Source: an uncultured Draconibacterium sp. (GTDB lineage: Bacteria > Bacteroidota > Bacteroidia > Bacteroidales > Prolixibacteraceae). From it: DNA of 64,000 nt. The notes below the pieces were generated by a model. It was not told where the DNA came from and did not search any database. It saw only the letters and a list, made by a program, of their open reading frames with translations. The DNA lies in the NCBI RefSeq assembly GCF_913060805.1, contig NZ_CAJXTC010000013.1, positions 62,001 to 126,000 on the forward strand, in the 5' to 3' direction. Shown one piece after another: positions 35,652 to 44,965 of this stretch. Both the position numbers and the translations under genes were made by a program. How positions within the stretch are numbered: position 1 is the first letter of the stretch; every line of letters begins with the position of its first letter.

Positions 35652-38273
35652 ATGGGGGATTCTACAAAAATTTTTTTTAAAAACTTCTGGTTGTCTATTA
35701 AATATCTAATTAGTTTAAAATTTTTCATGGAGCTTTTTGACTCAAACGAAAGAGCGAAAAGGGATGGCGTGTACCGAATGTTAATGATAATTATATCTGT
35801 CTTCCTGCTCATTTTAATGCTCTCCATTGTAAAAGATTATGGTTTGTCTGGAGATGAGCTAAATAGTCACAATCAAGTCGAAAGGGTATATGAATATTTT
35901 AAAAATGGTGACACAAGTGCTTATGAAGATACTCCCGGATACCTAAATTTATATGGGCTTTCAGGAAATATTATTGCAGAAACAATAGCTAAATTATTTC
36001 CAAATGTTTCAATCTGGCTTGTTCGCCATTATGTAAATGTTTTATTTGGATTTTTGGGAATTGTTTTTGTGGGTTTAATAGGCCTTAGGCTCGCTGGAGG
36101 TTTAGGAGGTCTTATTTCTCTTATTTTTATGGGGTTATCTCCCCGATACTTTGGTCATTCGTTCAATAATCTACTTGACATCCCATTTGCCGTTGGTTAT
36201 ATTATTTCAATTTATTATATAATTCGTTTATTTGATTTCTGGCCGAAGATAAAAATACGCCACGCAATTGGCTTAATATTAGGAATAAGTTTTTCAATCA
36301 GTAATAGAGCACCTGGAGCCATGCTATATGGTTATTTATTAGGCTATGCAGGTCTATTTTATATTTTTAACATAAGTCAAAAAGAATTCTGGAGACTAAA
36401 AAAATACAGGAAAGATATTTTTCGATTTGTTGCATTGTATTTTGGAATAGTTATAATAAGCTACGGTTTAAGCCTTGCTGTATGGCCATACGGATTGAGA
36501 AATCCCTTAATGGCAATTCCGAATGTACTAAAACACTTCTCTGCAATTCCAGTAAATATGACCACCATATTTAATGGAGAACAAGAATTTTCTAATTTGT
36601 TACCGAGAACATATGCTCCTGTATACTTATTCGTTGGCACACCATTATTTATTGGTATTGGTTTTATATTTTCACCCACTTTATTCTTCAAACAAAAAAA
36701 GATTGCGGCAATTACATTTCTTTTCTTTACCGCACTTTTCCCTGTTACTTATCTGATATATCAAAAAGCAAATTTATACAGTGGAATGAGACATTTAACA
36801 TTTATCGTCCCATCCTTTGTAATTATCGCTGCCTTAAGTTGGAATAAAATTATTGGCATTATTAATAAATATTATAAAATTATTCCGACAGCATTATTAA
36901 TCATTCTGATGTTTCTTCCCTTGCGACACATAATAGCCAACCACCCCAATCAATATGTATATTTTAATGAAATTATTGGAGGGATGAAAGGAGGATATGC
37001 CAACTATGATATGGATTATTTTTATAATTCGACAAAGGCAGGAGTTAATTGGCTTGAAAATAATGTTGATCTAAATTCAGATTCACTTGTAGTTATAACC
37101 CATGGACCAACTCATTGGTATTTTGAAGAACATCCTAATATTTCATTGAAATATTCCAGATATTATGAAAAAAGTAGGGAAGATTGGGATTATGCCATTT
37201 ATTCCAATGTATTTATTAATAGAGAACAGTTATTGGGGGATAATTTCCCTCCTAGAGGTACAATTAAAACAATTGATGTTGATGGATATCCCGTAGCAAT
37301 TATTTTAAAACGTCTTTCGAAAGAGGATTACAAAGGTTTTGAAGCTTTAAAACAAAGACGATTAAAGGAAGCAAAAACTCACTTCAAAAATTTTCTTAAG
37401 GTTTACCCTGAAAACGAAGAAGTACTGGAGGGCTATGCTCGTACCATGTTAATGGAGCGGAAACTTGACTCCACCATTATTTATGCCGACAGTTCGATTT
37501 ATTATAATCCACGTCAAATCGGAGCATGGTTATTAGAAGCCTCTGCCTATAATTCTATGAAGAAATGGAACGAGGCTTTGGAGGCTTCAAACAAAATGCT
37601 CGATATCAAAGAGGAGTTTGCAGAAGGCCAATTTCAGAAAGGTATTGCATTAAAAAATCTGAATAAACCGAATGATGCATTAAAAGCATTTCAAAAAGCG
37701 ATTGCTTATAAAAAGGATTACTATGAAGCCCATATGCAAATGGCAGACATCCTGATGAATTACAGAAACTTCAAAAAGGCATTAGAGCTCTACAATAAGG
37801 TTCTCAGTTTTAGAAAAGATGATTTATTTGCCAAAGTTTATAGTGCAAAATGCTACCACTTGCTAAACGACAATGCAAATGCAACTAAATTACTGAACGG
37901 ATTACCAGAAAGAAATTTCGAAGTAGTTAAAGTAAAATGTAGAATGGCTATGCAACAAAACGATTGGAACAATGCCGGACGTTATTTAAATATGGCCCGA
38001 AACATTAACAATAATGCAGAGCTATTTGTACTCAGAGCCCAATATTTAATGATGCAAAAAAGAGTGGATCTGGCGAAACAAAACCTTGACAAAGCTATTG
38101 AACTTGATCCAATAAATCGCGAAGCTCAGGAACTACAAAAATCATTTACACAAACCGTACAAGCAGTAGAAACTCCACAGACACAACAAGACAACTCTTC
38201 GTCTCAACAATCAATTATGTTTCAAGAGCCAAAAGAGGAAAGAAAGAATATAATAACATTCCCTTCAAAATAA
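35652..38273 (+). CDS. GT-C/PMT-type membrane glycosyltransferase with C-terminal TPR domain
   Basis: 873-residue protein. The first part (about 40-440) carries about ten membrane helices and looks like GT-C transferases that take sugars from polyprenyl phosphates: an acidic residue in the first periplasmic loop (YGLSGDELNSH), then helices with FLGIVFVGLIGLRLAGGLGG and LSPRYFGHSFNNLLDIPFA (about 155-180). A periplasmic domain (about 440-555) follows. Residues about 558-835 form seven or so TPR units (FQKGIALKNLNKPNDALKAF is a clear one), and a Gln/Ser-rich tail ends the protein. The fusion of GT-C and TPR resembles O-GlcNAc/TMTC-like architectures. It follows the GT2 gene by 83 bases. Role in protein or surface-glycan modification is inferred. 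Confidence 0.82.
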   Translation: MGDSTKIFFKNFWLSIKYLISLKFFMELFDSNERAKRDGVYRMLMIIISVFLLILMLSIVKDYGLSGDELNSHNQVERVYEYFKNGDTSAYEDTPGYLNLYGLSGNIIAETIAKLFPNVSIWLVRHYVNVLFGFLGIVFVGLIGLRLAGGLGGLISLIFMGLSPRYFGHSFNNLLDIPFAVGYIISIYYIIRLFDFWPKIKIRHAIGLILGISFSISNRAPGAMLYGYLLGYAGLFYIFNISQKEFWRLKKYRKDIFRFVALYFGIVIISYGLSLAVWPYGLRNPLMAIPNVLKHFSAIPVNMTTIFNGEQEFSNLLPRTYAPVYLFVGTPLFIGIGFIFSPTLFFKQKKIAAITFLFFTALFPVTYLIYQKANLYSGMRHLTFIVPSFVIIAALSWNKIIGIINKYYKIIPTALLIILMFLPLRHIIANHPNQYVYFNEIIGGMKGGYANYDMDYFYNSTKAGVNWLENNVDLNSDSLVVITHGPTHWYFEEHPNISLKYSRYYEKSREDWDYAIYSNVFINREQLLGDNFPPRGTIKTIDVDGYPVAIILKRLSKEDYKGFEALKQRRLKEAKTHFKNFLKVYPENEEVLEGYARTMLMERKLDSTIIYADSSIYYNPRQIGAWLLEASAYNSMKKWNEALEASNKMLDIKEEFAEGQFQKGIALKNLNKPNDALKAFQKAIAYKKDYYEAHMQMADILMNYRNFKKALELYNKVLSFRKDDLFAKVYSAKCYHLLNDNANATKLLNGLPERNFEVVKVKCRMAMQQNDWNNAGRYLNMARNINNNAELFVLRAQYLMMQKRVDLAKQNLDKAIELDPINREAQELQKSFTQTVQAVETPQTQQDNSSSQQSIMFQEPKEERKNIITFPSK

Positions 38274-38309
38274 GGCAGAATACCTAACATAAAACAACAC
38301 GAGATAGCA

Positions 38310-38338
38310 ATAAAAACCCCGGAGCCTCTGCTCCGGGG
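38310..38338 (-). terminator. Terminator after the second superoxide dismutase
   Basis: CCCCGGAG and CTCCGGGG form a perfect 8-bp stem; on the minus strand it is followed by TTTTTATTG. It lies between the convergent GT-C and dismutase genes. Confidence 0.8.
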
Positions 38339-38355
38339 AAAAAACCAAAAATCAA

Positions 38356-38955
38356 CTAACCTTTAAACCGCCTGGCGACTTCATCCCAGTTGATGAGATT
38401 CCAGAATGCATTCACATAATCCGGACGTCTGTTTTGGTAGTTCAGGTAATATGCATGTTCCCATACATCGATCCCCAAAATTGGAGTTCCCTGAACTTCG
38501 GCCACATCCATCAGCGGATTATCCTGATTGGGCGTAGACGAAACCACCAGCTTATTGTTTTGAAGAACCAACCATGCCCAACCTGACCCAAAGCGAGTCA
38601 AAGCTGCCTTGGTGAAGGCTTCCTGAAAATTTTCTATGCTTCCAAATGAATCATTTACTGCGTCTAATAAAACTCCTTCCGGAGCCGGTGCACCACCCGG
38701 TGCAATTACTTCCCAGTACAAATTGTGGTTGAAAAAACCACCACCATTGTTACGTACTGCTACGGATTGACCAGACACTCCACTTAAAATTTCTTCTATC
38801 GATTTTCCTGCAAGATCAGTTCCTTCAACAGCCCCGTTCAGGTTTGTTGTATAACCTGCGTGGTGCTTACTGTGATGGATTTCCATTGTTCTTGCATCAA
38901 TATGTGGCTCCAGTGCCGTGTAATCGTATCCTAATTTTGGTAATTCAAATGCCAT
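38356..38955 (-). CDS. sodA: Superoxide dismutase, Mn-type or cambialistic
   Basis: 199-residue dismutase with ligands H27 (EIHHSKHH), H77 (FFNHNLYW), D163 and H167 ([10 protein letters not shown]). The residue before FFNH is glycine (G73), and the second-sphere glutamine is instead Q144 in TPNQDNPLM. That is the Mn-SOD arrangement and the reverse of the neighbouring SodB. Other Mn-type marks are [14 protein letters not shown] and [12 protein letters not shown]. Monocistronic. Cambialistic activity, as known in some Bacteroidota, is possible, so the metal is a prediction. Confidence 0.93.
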   Translation of the reverse strand: MAFELPKLGYDYTALEPHIDARTMEIHHSKHHAGYTTNLNGAVEGTDLAGKSIEEILSGVSGQSVAVRNNGGGFFNHNLYWEVIAPGGAPAPEGVLLDAVNDSFGSIENFQEAFTKAALTRFGSGWAWLVLQNNKLVVSSTPNQDNPLMDVAEVQGTPILGIDVWEHAYYLNYQNRRPDYVNAFWNLINWDEVARRFKG

Positions 38956-39205
38956 TTTATATTATTTAAAAGATTTAAATATTCTTATTTCTCTTTAGCA
39001 AAAATATACGCTATTTAGAATTATTCCAAATCTTCGAATAATAAAACACATTGAAATCCTTTATTGTTCATAGAAGGAACTAATAAATACAGAACTTCAA
39101 TGAATTAAACCATAAAATCAGGCTAAAAAGCCAGCAGCTGCAAGCCAAAAGAGAAGGAAAAATATTTATTTACTTTTATCTGTTTAATGGCCTAATCAAT
39201 AATGT

Positions 39206-39213
39206 TACCTTTG
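39206..39213 (+). promoter_or_regulatory. -7 box of the MATE gene, decides the start codon
   Basis: TACCTTTG matches TAnnTTTG; the position 19 bases upstream reads TTTA (39183-39186), one base from TTTG. An upstream in-frame ATG at 39202 overlaps this box and would precede the transcript start, so the ATG at 39232 is preferred. Confidence 0.5.
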
Positions 39214-39231
39214 CCAACTCACAAAAAACGC

Positions 39232-40542
39232 ATGAATAAAAGCATATTAAAACTCGCCATACCCAATATTATCAGCAACATAACTGTTCCGTTGCTGGGA
39301 CTCATCGATTTGGCTTTAATGGGGCATCTTGGTTCTGAAGTTTACATTGGTGCTATTTCGTTGGGTAGCGTGATTTTTAATATCATTTACTGGGGATTTG
39401 GCTTTTTACGAATGAGTACTTCCGGTTTTACAGCGCAGGCTTTTGGCGAAAAAAAACCGGCAGAAGCAATTACCATTTTGGTTCGCGCCCTGATACTAAC
39501 TTTTATTATTAGCGTATTTATCCTTTTACTACAGTCCCCTATTGCATGGGGAAGTTTTAAGGTTATTGGCGGAAGCCCCGAAGTTGAAAAACTTGCTGAA
39601 GCTTATTTCCGAATCCGTGTTTGGGCAGCACCTGCCGCCTTAAGCCTTTTTGTATTTAGTGGTTGGTTTTTGGGAATGCAAAATGCGCGTTACCCGATGA
39701 TTATTGCCATTCTGGTAAATATTGTAAATATCGTGCTGAGTGCATTTTTTGTTTTTGGCTTGGATATGAAATCAGATGGAGTGGCTTTAGGAACGGCCAT
39801 TTCTCAATATGTTGGTTTGGTCACTGCCGTAATTTTGTTGATGAAAAAATACCGGGGCATGTTACCTAAAGTCACCAAAGCCGGTATCATCGACCTTAAA
39901 TTTCTATCGAGTTTCTTCAAGGTAAATTCCGATATTTTCATCCGCACATTTTGTATTATCGTTGTATTTACCTTTTTCACCTCGAAATCGGCCAGCATTA
40001 ACGACACTGTACTTGCCGTTAATTCAATCCTCCTGCAATTTTTAATGTTCTTCTCCTTTTTTATTGATGGTTTTGCTTTTGCCGGCGAAGCGCTGGTAGG
40101 AAAATTTATAGGTGCCAAACAAATTGAAAACTTAAAGAAAGTTGTAAAACTTTTGCTGTGTTGGGGATTGGGACTGGCACTTACTTTTACCCTACTCTAT
40201 TTAACGGGCACTAATTTCATTTTAAAACTGCTCACCTCCCAGCAAGATGTAATTCAAACAGCTCAGCAGTTTCTAATTTGGGTGGTATTAATACCGATTG
40301 CCAGTGTTGGTTCGTTTATCTGGGACGGAATTTATATCGGAGCAACAGCATCGCGGGCAATGCGAAATAGCTTGTTGGTTTCAACCTTTCTGATTTTTGC
40401 ACCTGTCTATTATTTCTTAAACCCAATTTGGAATAATCATGCGCTTTGGATGGGAATGTTGCTTTTTATGTTTTCGAGGGGAGTTATTTTATCGCTTATG
40501 TACAAAAAAAGGATTTTGAAACCAATTTCCGGGAAAGTCTAA
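39232..40542 (+). CDS. MATE-family multidrug efflux transporter
   Basis: Inner-membrane Na+- or H+-driven exporter with 12 helices, 436 residues from ATG 39232. It begins MNKSILKLAIPNIISNITVP and has the usual N-half pattern LLGLIDLALMGHLGSEVYIGAIS, FGFLRMSTSGFTAQAFG (about 60-76), and the C-half mirror DGFAFAGEALVGKFIGAK (about 280-297). This is the DinF-like subgroup. Substrates are probably toxic cations or redox-active compounds. It is monocistronic, followed by a long hairpin. Confidence 0.9.
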   Translation: MNKSILKLAIPNIISNITVPLLGLIDLALMGHLGSEVYIGAISLGSVIFNIIYWGFGFLRMSTSGFTAQAFGEKKPAEAITILVRALILTFIISVFILLLQSPIAWGSFKVIGGSPEVEKLAEAYFRIRVWAAPAALSLFVFSGWFLGMQNARYPMIIAILVNIVNIVLSAFFVFGLDMKSDGVALGTAISQYVGLVTAVILLMKKYRGMLPKVTKAGIIDLKFLSSFFKVNSDIFIRTFCIIVVFTFFTSKSASINDTVLAVNSILLQFLMFFSFFIDGFAFAGEALVGKFIGAKQIENLKKVVKLLLCWGLGLALTFTLLYLTGTNFILKLLTSQQDVIQTAQQFLIWVVLIPIASVGSFIWDGIYIGATASRAMRNSLLVSTFLIFAPVYYFLNPIWNNHALWMGMLLFMFSRGVILSLMYKKRILKPISGKV

Positions 40543-40556
40543 CTCTGATTACATAA

Positions 40557-40614
40557 AAATTTCCAATACCCAATTTAGAATAATCAAGTACCCAAAATTG
40601 GATATTGGAAATTT
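40557..40614. terminator. 20-bp-arm hairpin between convergent genes
   Basis: AAATTTCCAATACCCAATTT (40557-40576) and AAATTGGATATTGGAAATTT (40595-40614) are complementary at 19 of 20 positions with an 18-base loop. It separates the MATE and SGNH hydrolase genes. It may act as a terminator for both, but its AT-rich, long-arm form also suits a small repeat element. Confidence 0.5.
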
Positions 40615-40621
40615 AACTTAT

Positions 40622-41380
40622 TTATTCACCAACAGCTTTCAGCCAGGCCGCGGCCATTAATTCGGCACCGGCCATTGATGGATGCACTCCGTCGGGTGTC
40701 CAGTAAGTTCCCGGCGCGTGTTTAATGGCCTCATCAAATACTTTCTGAAATGGCACCCAAATGGTTCCAAACTCGTCTGAGATCTTTTTCGCAGCCACCT
40801 GGTATTGTTGCATCGGCTCAATCCATGTTTCGTCAACCGCACTTGTTTTTAACACATAAAATGGTTCGCACAAAACCAATTTTACGCCGGGAAAAGCTTC
40901 CTGTGTACGTTTCAACAAAGCACGGTAATCATTCTCATAAATCTCAATCGTGCCATCATAATTACCATCACGTGTGTGCCAGTAATCGTTCACACCAATT
41001 AAAATACTCAGCACATCCGGTTTCAATTCCAGGCAATCTTTATCCCAACGATCGGCCAGTTGGAACACCTTATTTCCACTGATTCCACGATTATAAATGG
41101 TAAGCTGCTCCTCAGGATACGTATTTAATAGTTGAGAAGCGGCCAACAGCGCATAACCATTTCCGAACGACCATGCCCGGTTTGGCGATTCATTTTGTCT
41201 GTCGCGCCCGGCATCGGTTATCGAATCGCCCTGAAACAAAACCGTGTTGCCTTTCGCAAAAATTGATTCCTTCTTTTTTTCCGGTTCAGCAACACAGGCA
41301 GAAACGATACTTGAAATACTTGCAGCAGCCACTGCTCCCGCGGTTGATTTGTATAAAAAATTTCTTCTGGAAATACTCAT
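40622..41380 (-). CDS. SGNH/GDSL-family secreted hydrolase (Tat, lipoprotein)
   Basis: 252-residue esterase-fold protein. The N-terminus has a twin-arginine motif (SRRNFLYKS, residues 4-12), a hydrophobic stretch, and a lipobox-like VSAC with cysteine 29. The catalytic blocks are present: block I FQGDSITD (Ser53), block II GISGNK, block III LIGVNDYWH, and block V TPDGVHPS with the Asp-x-x-His pair. SGNH enzymes of this type deacetylate carbohydrates or cleave small esters; a carbohydrate acetylesterase role is possible in a sugar-degrading organism but not shown. Monocistronic. Confidence 0.88.
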   Translation of the reverse strand: MSISRRNFLYKSTAGAVAAASISSIVSACVAEPEKKKESIFAKGNTVLFQGDSITDAGRDRQNESPNRAWSFGNGYALLAASQLLNTYPEEQLTIYNRGISGNKVFQLADRWDKDCLELKPDVLSILIGVNDYWHTRDGNYDGTIEIYENDYRALLKRTQEAFPGVKLVLCEPFYVLKTSAVDETWIEPMQQYQVAAKKISDEFGTIWVPFQKVFDEAIKHAPGTYWTPDGVHPSMAGAELMAAAWLKAVGE

Positions 41381-41565
41381 TTGGATCTATTTAAGTTGAT
41401 TTAGAAAAACAAATGTAAAAAATTTATGGCAGCTGTTTAACATTATATCTGAGCTAAATTCGTCCTTAATCTCGTCGATCTCGAAAACCAATAAAAAATT
41501 ACAAAAGCCATTTTGGCAATATTCGAAAACTATCCGTTATTTTAGTCTCGTTTTAGGATAGCACT

Positions 41566-42003
41566 ATGGATTTTACACAATTATCATTCGATACGCCGGT
41601 TGAGTTGATCAACCAGGCCATAAAAGACACACTTGTTGGGAGCCTCGGAATTGAGATCACAAAGATTGAGGAAGGAAGAGTTGAGGGAATGTTGGATCTC
41701 TCTGCAAAAAATTCGCGCCCGGGAGGCATTTTACACGGCGGAGCCAACCTTGCAATGGGCGAAACACTGGCCGGATTAGGTAGCATGTTATTGGTTAACA
41801 TGAACGATTATGAAGTGCTCGGAATTATGGTAAACGGCAACCACACAGGCGTGTTAAAAAAAGGCAAGGCGTTGGCGGTTGCAAAAATCGTTCATCGGGG
41901 CAAACAAACGCATGTATGGAATGTTGATATTTGCAATGAAGAAGGGAGATTGATTTCATCCGTACGTGTTACCAATATGATTACTGAAAAGAATGACCGA
42001 TAA
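41566..42003 (+). CDS. menI: Hotdog-fold acyl-CoA thioesterase, candidate DHNA-CoA thioesterase
   Basis: 145-residue single hotdog-domain protein of the PaaI/YdiI type. It shows the conserved RPGGILHGGANLAMGETLAGLG core (about 47-68), in which the Glu after the HGG turn (MGETLAG) is the usual catalytic acid, then GIMVNGNHTGVLKKGKALAVA and RVTNMI. Its stop overlaps menF by 11 bases and it is first in the menaquinone cluster. Hydrolysis of 1,4-dihydroxy-2-naphthoyl-CoA is inferred from this position; family alone would only give a general thioesterase. Confidence 0.8.
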   Translation: MDFTQLSFDTPVELINQAIKDTLVGSLGIEITKIEEGRVEGMLDLSAKNSRPGGILHGGANLAMGETLAGLGSMLLVNMNDYEVLGIMVNGNHTGVLKKGKALAVAKIVHRGKQTHVWNVDICNEEGRLISSVRVTNMITEKNDR

Positions 42004-43117
42004 CGAAAGATTAATACATCTGATCGACGAACTCGTTACGCTTAACTGCTCTTTTGCCCTCTGGTCGGTGCCCGGCGACAAAACGCTTGAGCTTCTGATT
42101 TCATGTCAGGAAGCTTTGATTTATCCGAACGAGGTAAGCCGCTTAAACGGGCAGGAAGGATTTGTTTTTGCGCCTTATCACATCAGCGAAGAAACGCCGC
42201 TGATTCTCTTAAAACCTGATATTTACAAAACGGGTATTGAGGAAATCCTTAAGCTGAATATGGATGATGTAAAAGTTTGCCAAAAAGAACAGGCTAACTA
42301 CACATCGCACTATGTGATTGAGAAAGACGAGTATTTATCAGATATTGAGCAGACTGTTAACACCATAAAAAATACAAAACTGGCAAAAGCCATTGTTTCG
42401 CGAATTATTCCGGCAGAACGAAAAAATGAATCATTGGGGAAATTGTACACCCAACTATTCGAACAAACGCCTAACGCTTTTGTGTATATGGTAAATCTGC
42501 CAAAAGCCGGTTTGTGGATGGGTGCCACTCCGGAGATTCTATTAAAATCGGAAGGCAAAACGATGGAAACCGTTTCATTGGCAGGAACACAACCCCGTGT
42601 TTCAGGAACGGAATACGGTTGGAGCACCAAAGACATTGAAGAACAAGCCTTTGTTTCGCGCTACCTGGTAGATTTGCTGTATCGATTTGATATTCACCGC
42701 TACACCACACGCGGCCCCGAAACACTGGAAAGCGGAAAAGTAGCACACCTGTTCACCAGTTTTCTGTTTGCCAAAAAGAAATTGGACGACTGTCTTGGTG
42801 ATTTTATTGCCGAGTTGCATCCAACGCCGGCAGTTTGTGGTTTCCCAAAATCAAAAGCCGATAAATTCATCAGTACCATCGAAAAACACGACAGGCGGTA
42901 CTATAGCGGATTTCTTGGTCCGTGGCAGCTAAAAGATTCAGTAAGATTATTTGTAAATTTGCGCTGCATGGAAATAATTCCGGAAAAATACATGCTTTAT
43001 GCAGGTGGCGGAATTACTTCGCGGTCGGTTCCCGAAGAAGAATGGGAAGAGACCAACAACAAAGCAAAAACCTTGTTATCGGCAATAGAAGCTATACGAC
43101 AGAATGATCTCGACTAA
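41993..43117 (+). CDS. menF: Isochorismate synthase
   Basis: Converts chorismate to isochorismate, the first committed menaquinone step. The 374-residue protein is a chorismate-binding enzyme: KAIVSRIIPAE (about 125-135), WMGATPEILL (about 174-183), TVSLAGTQPR, ELHPTPAVCGFPK (about 268-280), YYSGFLGPW (about 300-308), and AGGGITSRSVPEEEWEETNNK close to the end, which includes the Mg-binding glutamate helix. The length is near that of MenF/EntC proteins. It overlaps the upstream thioesterase by 11 bases and the downstream menD by 14 bases, indicating translational coupling. Confidence 0.93.
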   Translation: MTDNERLIHLIDELVTLNCSFALWSVPGDKTLELLISCQEALIYPNEVSRLNGQEGFVFAPYHISEETPLILLKPDIYKTGIEEILKLNMDDVKVCQKEQANYTSHYVIEKDEYLSDIEQTVNTIKNTKLAKAIVSRIIPAERKNESLGKLYTQLFEQTPNAFVYMVNLPKAGLWMGATPEILLKSEGKTMETVSLAGTQPRVSGTEYGWSTKDIEEQAFVSRYLVDLLYRFDIHRYTTRGPETLESGKVAHLFTSFLFAKKKLDDCLGDFIAELHPTPAVCGFPKSKADKFISTIEKHDRRYYSGFLGPWQLKDSVRLFVNLRCMEIIPEKYMLYAGGGITSRSVPEEEWEETNNKAKTLLSAIEAIRQNDLD

Positions 43118-44786
43118 AAAACACGTTCAACAACTGGCAGCACTTCTTTATCAGAAGGGAATCAACGACGTGATTATTTCTCCCGGATCGCGAAACGGTC
43201 CAATGATAAATACTTTTATGGGAAGTGGTCTATTTAATTGCCGTAATGTTGTTGACGAACGAAGTGCAGCTTACTTTGCGATGGGTTTAGCACAAGCGCT
43301 GCAAAAACCGGTTGCCATTGTTTGCAGCTCGGGAACGGCGACATTGAATTATGCACCTGCAATTGCCGAAGCTTTTTATTTAAATATTCCGCTGATCGTA
43401 ATCACTGCCGATCGTCCGGAATACTGGATCGACCAGCTCGAAAACCAGTGCATCAACCAAAAAGGGATTTATTCGAACTTTGTAAAAAAAGAATACAACC
43501 TTCCATTGGAAGAATCGGAAACCGAGCTATGGCAAGCGGCACGCGAAATAAACGAGTGCCTGAATGCAGCCGTTTCGGGGAAACCTGCGCCGGTGCATAT
43601 CAATGTTCCGCTGGAGGAACCGTTGCATGATTTGCTGAATGAAGAATTACCGATAATAAAAGCGATCGATACTAATGAATCAGTTTTAGACATTGATAAA
43701 GCAAGTCTGAATAAGTTTGCTGCTGAGTTAAATGCATCAAAGAAAGTACTGATTTTAGCCGGGCAACAAAATCCTGATCCGGAATTGGAAAAACTTTTGG
43801 CAGCGTTTATTGAAAAAACCGGTGCCGTTGTTTTAAAAGAACATCTGGCAAACCTGAATAATGACAGTTTTTGTGGAAGTATCGATACGATGATGGCGGC
43901 TATTTTAGAAGATGTTCCGGCTGATTTTCAACCGGAGATTCTAATCACCTTTGGCGGGCATTTTGTTTCAAAAGCATTGAAACAATTTTTGCGTAAAAAC
44001 AAAGCTACACAACACTGGCACCTTTCGCCGGCCAACGATCATTACGATACTTACCAATCGCTAACCGAAATTGTGCAAACCGATGCTAAAACCTTTTTCA
44101 CACAATTGTTTCCTGAAGTGAGTGAGAAAAACCCGGAATATCTGCAACGATGGAAAAACAAAGAAAACAGAGTCAATCAACTTCGGGATAAATATATTTC
44201 AGATAGTCGGTTTTCTGATCTGAAAGTCATTGCTGAAGTTGGGGAATCAATTCCTGAAAATTCGGTTGTTCACCTGGGGAACAGTTCTCCTGTTCGTTAT
44301 GCATTAATTGCTGACGGGGCAAAAAATACCACTTTTTTAAGCAATCGTGGTACCAGCGGAATCGACGGGCCAATGTCAACCGCAGTGGGTTATGCGTCTG
44401 CATCTGAAAAAATTAATACTGTTTTAATCGGCGACTTGTCGTTCTTTTACGATTCGAATGCGCTTTGGAACAATTATCTTGGAGAAAATCTACGGATTAT
44501 CGTAATCAATAACGGCGGCGGAAATATTTTCAGTCTGATAAAGGGACCGGGTGAATCGCCTGCTTTTAACCAGCATTTTTATGCCGAAAATAAATTCAAA
44601 GCCCAAGGCATTGCTCAAACTTTTGGGCTGGATTACTTAAGTGCTGATAATGAAACAGAATTAAAAAATTCACTTGCTGAGTTATATTCCCCAACAAGAA
44701 AAAAACCAACAATCCTGGAAGTTTTCACCGATGCAGAAGTGAACACAAAAACATTCCGGGGCCTTTTTAAGTTTGTAAAACAATGA
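43104..44786 (+). CDS. menD: SEPHCHC synthase (2-succinyl-5-enolpyruvyl-6-hydroxy-3-cyclohexene-1-carboxylate synthase)
   Basis: ThDP-dependent enzyme joining isochorismate and 2-oxoglutarate. The 560-residue protein starts with KHVQQLAALLYQKGINDVII and SPGSRNGPMINTF, has the catalytic glutamate region NVVDERSAAYFAMGLAQALQ (Glu in VDERSA), PVAIVCSSGTATLNYAPAIAEAFY, and the ThDP/Mg motif IGDLSFFYDSNALWNN (about 447-462) followed by NNGGGNIFSLI. Length is typical. Gene order and overlap with menF confirm the assignment. Confidence 0.96.
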   Translation: MISTKKHVQQLAALLYQKGINDVIISPGSRNGPMINTFMGSGLFNCRNVVDERSAAYFAMGLAQALQKPVAIVCSSGTATLNYAPAIAEAFYLNIPLIVITADRPEYWIDQLENQCINQKGIYSNFVKKEYNLPLEESETELWQAAREINECLNAAVSGKPAPVHINVPLEEPLHDLLNEELPIIKAIDTNESVLDIDKASLNKFAAELNASKKVLILAGQQNPDPELEKLLAAFIEKTGAVVLKEHLANLNNDSFCGSIDTMMAAILEDVPADFQPEILITFGGHFVSKALKQFLRKNKATQHWHLSPANDHYDTYQSLTEIVQTDAKTFFTQLFPEVSEKNPEYLQRWKNKENRVNQLRDKYISDSRFSDLKVIAEVGESIPENSVVHLGNSSPVRYALIADGAKNTTFLSNRGTSGIDGPMSTAVGYASASEKINTVLIGDLSFFYDSNALWNNYLGENLRIIVINNGGGNIFSLIKGPGESPAFNQHFYAENKFKAQGIAQTFGLDYLSADNETELKNSLAELYSPTRKKPTILEVFTDAEVNTKTFRGLFKFVKQ

Positions 44787-44808
44787 AGTTATTTAATGTT
44801 AATATGGA

Positions 44809-44922
44809 ATTTCGAGAGTGACATATTGATTCACAGTGGCAAAGCTCCATTTTTCTTGCATAGCCATAGCTACGGAAGAAAAATTAGCTGAAGTCCAATG
44901 GGATCAAGATGTTGCTCGCAGT
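44809..44922. repeat. Long imperfect palindrome between menD and menB
   Basis: The centre TAGCCATAGCTA (44861-44872) is flanked by ATTTTTCTTG and GGAAGAAAAAT-type arms and, further out, by CGAG...CTCG and related segments, giving about 114 bases of imperfect symmetry. The same centre is used by the 162-bp palindrome at 31908-32069. Confidence 0.6.
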
Positions 44923-44965
44923 TTGCAGATTTAACGTTAAACAACTTCAACAAAAACAACATATA

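Noticed and set aside
34597-38273. AT-rich glycosyltransferase island as a mobile element
   Set aside because: No integrase, transposase, tRNA or terminal repeats were found at its edges; composition alone is not enough.
44909-44965. N-terminal extension of MenB
   Set aside because: It falls in the palindromic repeat; the conserved MenB N-terminus starts at the ATG at 44966.
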